Source: UBA6912 sp963792895 (GTDB lineage: Bacteria > Actinomycetota > Acidimicrobiia > Spongiisociales > UBA5794). Taken from it: a DNA stretch of 64,000 bases. The notes below the pieces were generated by a model, which saw only the letters and a program-made list of their open reading frames with translations, ran no database searches and was not told the DNA's origin. The stretch spans positions 186,001-250,000 of the forward strand of contig CAWBYA010000007.1 in assembly GCA_963792895.1 (NCBI GenBank), written 5' to 3'. Below, piece by piece: positions 63,578 through 64,000 of the stretch (the first letter of the stretch is position 1; each line of letters starts with the position of its first letter). A program made the position numbers and the translations under genes.

Positions 63578-64000
63578 TGGGGTCGAGCCATTCGGAGCCG
63601 AGGCAGCCTCAGGGCCGCCGCACCGTTGCGGTGGTGCTGACGGGGGGTCGCAGCGCCCGGATGGGTGCCGACAAGGCAACTCTCGAACTCGGCGGCAAGC
63701 GGCTGGTGGACCATGTCGTTGCCGCCTGCCTGGCGGCAGGCCTCGAGGTCCGTCTCGCCGGGAGGGCGCCCGAGAGCTTCGGGCCAATCACACTCCCCGA
63801 TCCGCCTGATGTCGCGGGTCCGGCCGCAGGGCTCGCAGCAGCGATGCGTGCCTTTCCCGGCGCCGACATCGTTCTCGTCGCCACCGACCAGCCGTACGTG
63901 CGGCCGGCGACGCTCGATGCGCTTCTCGCCCTCCCTGGCGCCGCGGTTGTGCCCGTCGACGTGCGGCGTCAGACCCTGTGCGCCCTCTATCGCACCGAAT
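63577..64000 (+). CDS. mobA: Molybdenum cofactor guanylyltransferase MobA (3' truncated by window end)
   Basis: From ATG 63577 the frame runs off the window after 141 codons. It has VAVVLTGGRSARMGADKATLELGGK (given as LTGGRSARMGADKATL), the nucleotide-binding GGxSxRMGxDK motif of MobA/MobB-type NTP transferases, and DIVLVATDQPYV. MobA attaches GMP to molybdopterin to form the Moco used by molybdoenzymes such as selenocysteine formate dehydrogenases. It overlaps the MBL stop by one base. Confidence 0.88.
   Translation, partial: MGSSHSEPRQPQGRRTVAVVLTGGRSARMGADKATLELGGKRLVDHVVAACLAAGLEVRLAGRAPESFGPITLPDPPDVAGPAAGLAAAMRAFPGADIVLVATDQPYVRPATLDALLALPGAAVVPVDVRRQTLCALYRTE

Overview
The window reads as a high-GC actinobacterial chromosome segment, most likely from Acidimicrobiia or a close uncultured relative. 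This rests on gene content and is an inference: a WhiB-type Fe-S regulator, an F420-type luciferase-like oxidoreductase, a WS/DGAT acyltransferase, B12-dependent class II ribonucleotide reductase, methylmalonyl-CoA epimerase, SLH-repeat secreted proteins, Thr/Pro-rich lipoprotein linkers, and many GTG starts. No rRNA, CRISPR array, prophage, transposase or insertion sequence was seen. One tRNA (Pro, CGG) is present.

Layout. 1-3.6 kb: the 3' part of a large secreted LTD/nuclease protein. 3.7-6.4 kb: dodecin, a small membrane ORF, an LLM oxidoreductase, a nitroreductase and a lipoprotein. 6.4-9.4 kb: deoxynucleotide metabolism (class II RNR then dGTPase-like). 9.7-14.4 kb: a K+-channel-like protein, a HAD nucleotidase, two GNAT proteins and an SLH/DUF3152 secreted protein. 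14.5-18.1 kb: dnaX, a 0.7-kb array of six ~121-bp tandem repeats, then ybaB-recR. 18.1-23 kb: a DUF3524 glycosyltransferase, a methyltransferase, a DUF2254 protein, an unknown frameshifted gene and glpX. 23-28.4 kb: thiolase, methylmalonyl-CoA epimerase with a carboxylase-epsilon-like ORF, lipase and WS/DGAT (storage lipid and propionyl-CoA metabolism), and a lipoprotein. 28.4-34.2 kb: small-molecule enzymes, a PHP phosphoesterase and a cyclophilin. 34.3-36.5 kb: aspartokinase-asd. 36.6-41 kb: SRPBCC, tRNA-Pro, CNNM transporter, receiver protein, NfeD, WhiB. 40.9-44.1 kb: selB-selA. 44.1-51.2 kb: fxsA-NUDIX-MBL, M23 peptidase, glgP-plsC, truncated hemoglobin. 51.2-52.5 kb: an ArsR-AHSA1-VOC operon with palindromic operators. 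52.7-63 kb: purCSQL and purF-purM around glnD and rhomboid genes. 63-64 kb: an MBL hydrolase and a truncated mobA.

How genes work together. The six purine genes and the RNR/dGTPase pair cover nucleotide synthesis. SelA and SelB imply selenocysteine use, although selC, selD and any selenoprotein lie elsewhere. Most same-strand neighbours are joined by 4-bp ATGA/GTGA or TGATG overlaps, which point to translational coupling. About twenty transcription units carry a TANNNT hexamer only 6-8 nt upstream of ATG/GTG, the arrangement expected for leaderless mRNAs.

Caution. At least five conserved genes (recR, the DUF3524 glycosyltransferase, glpX, a lipase, glnD) are each broken by what looks like a single extra base, and two small genes may be broken as well. 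Either the assembly carries indel errors or something unusual is happening. These genes are annotated over their full expected extent.
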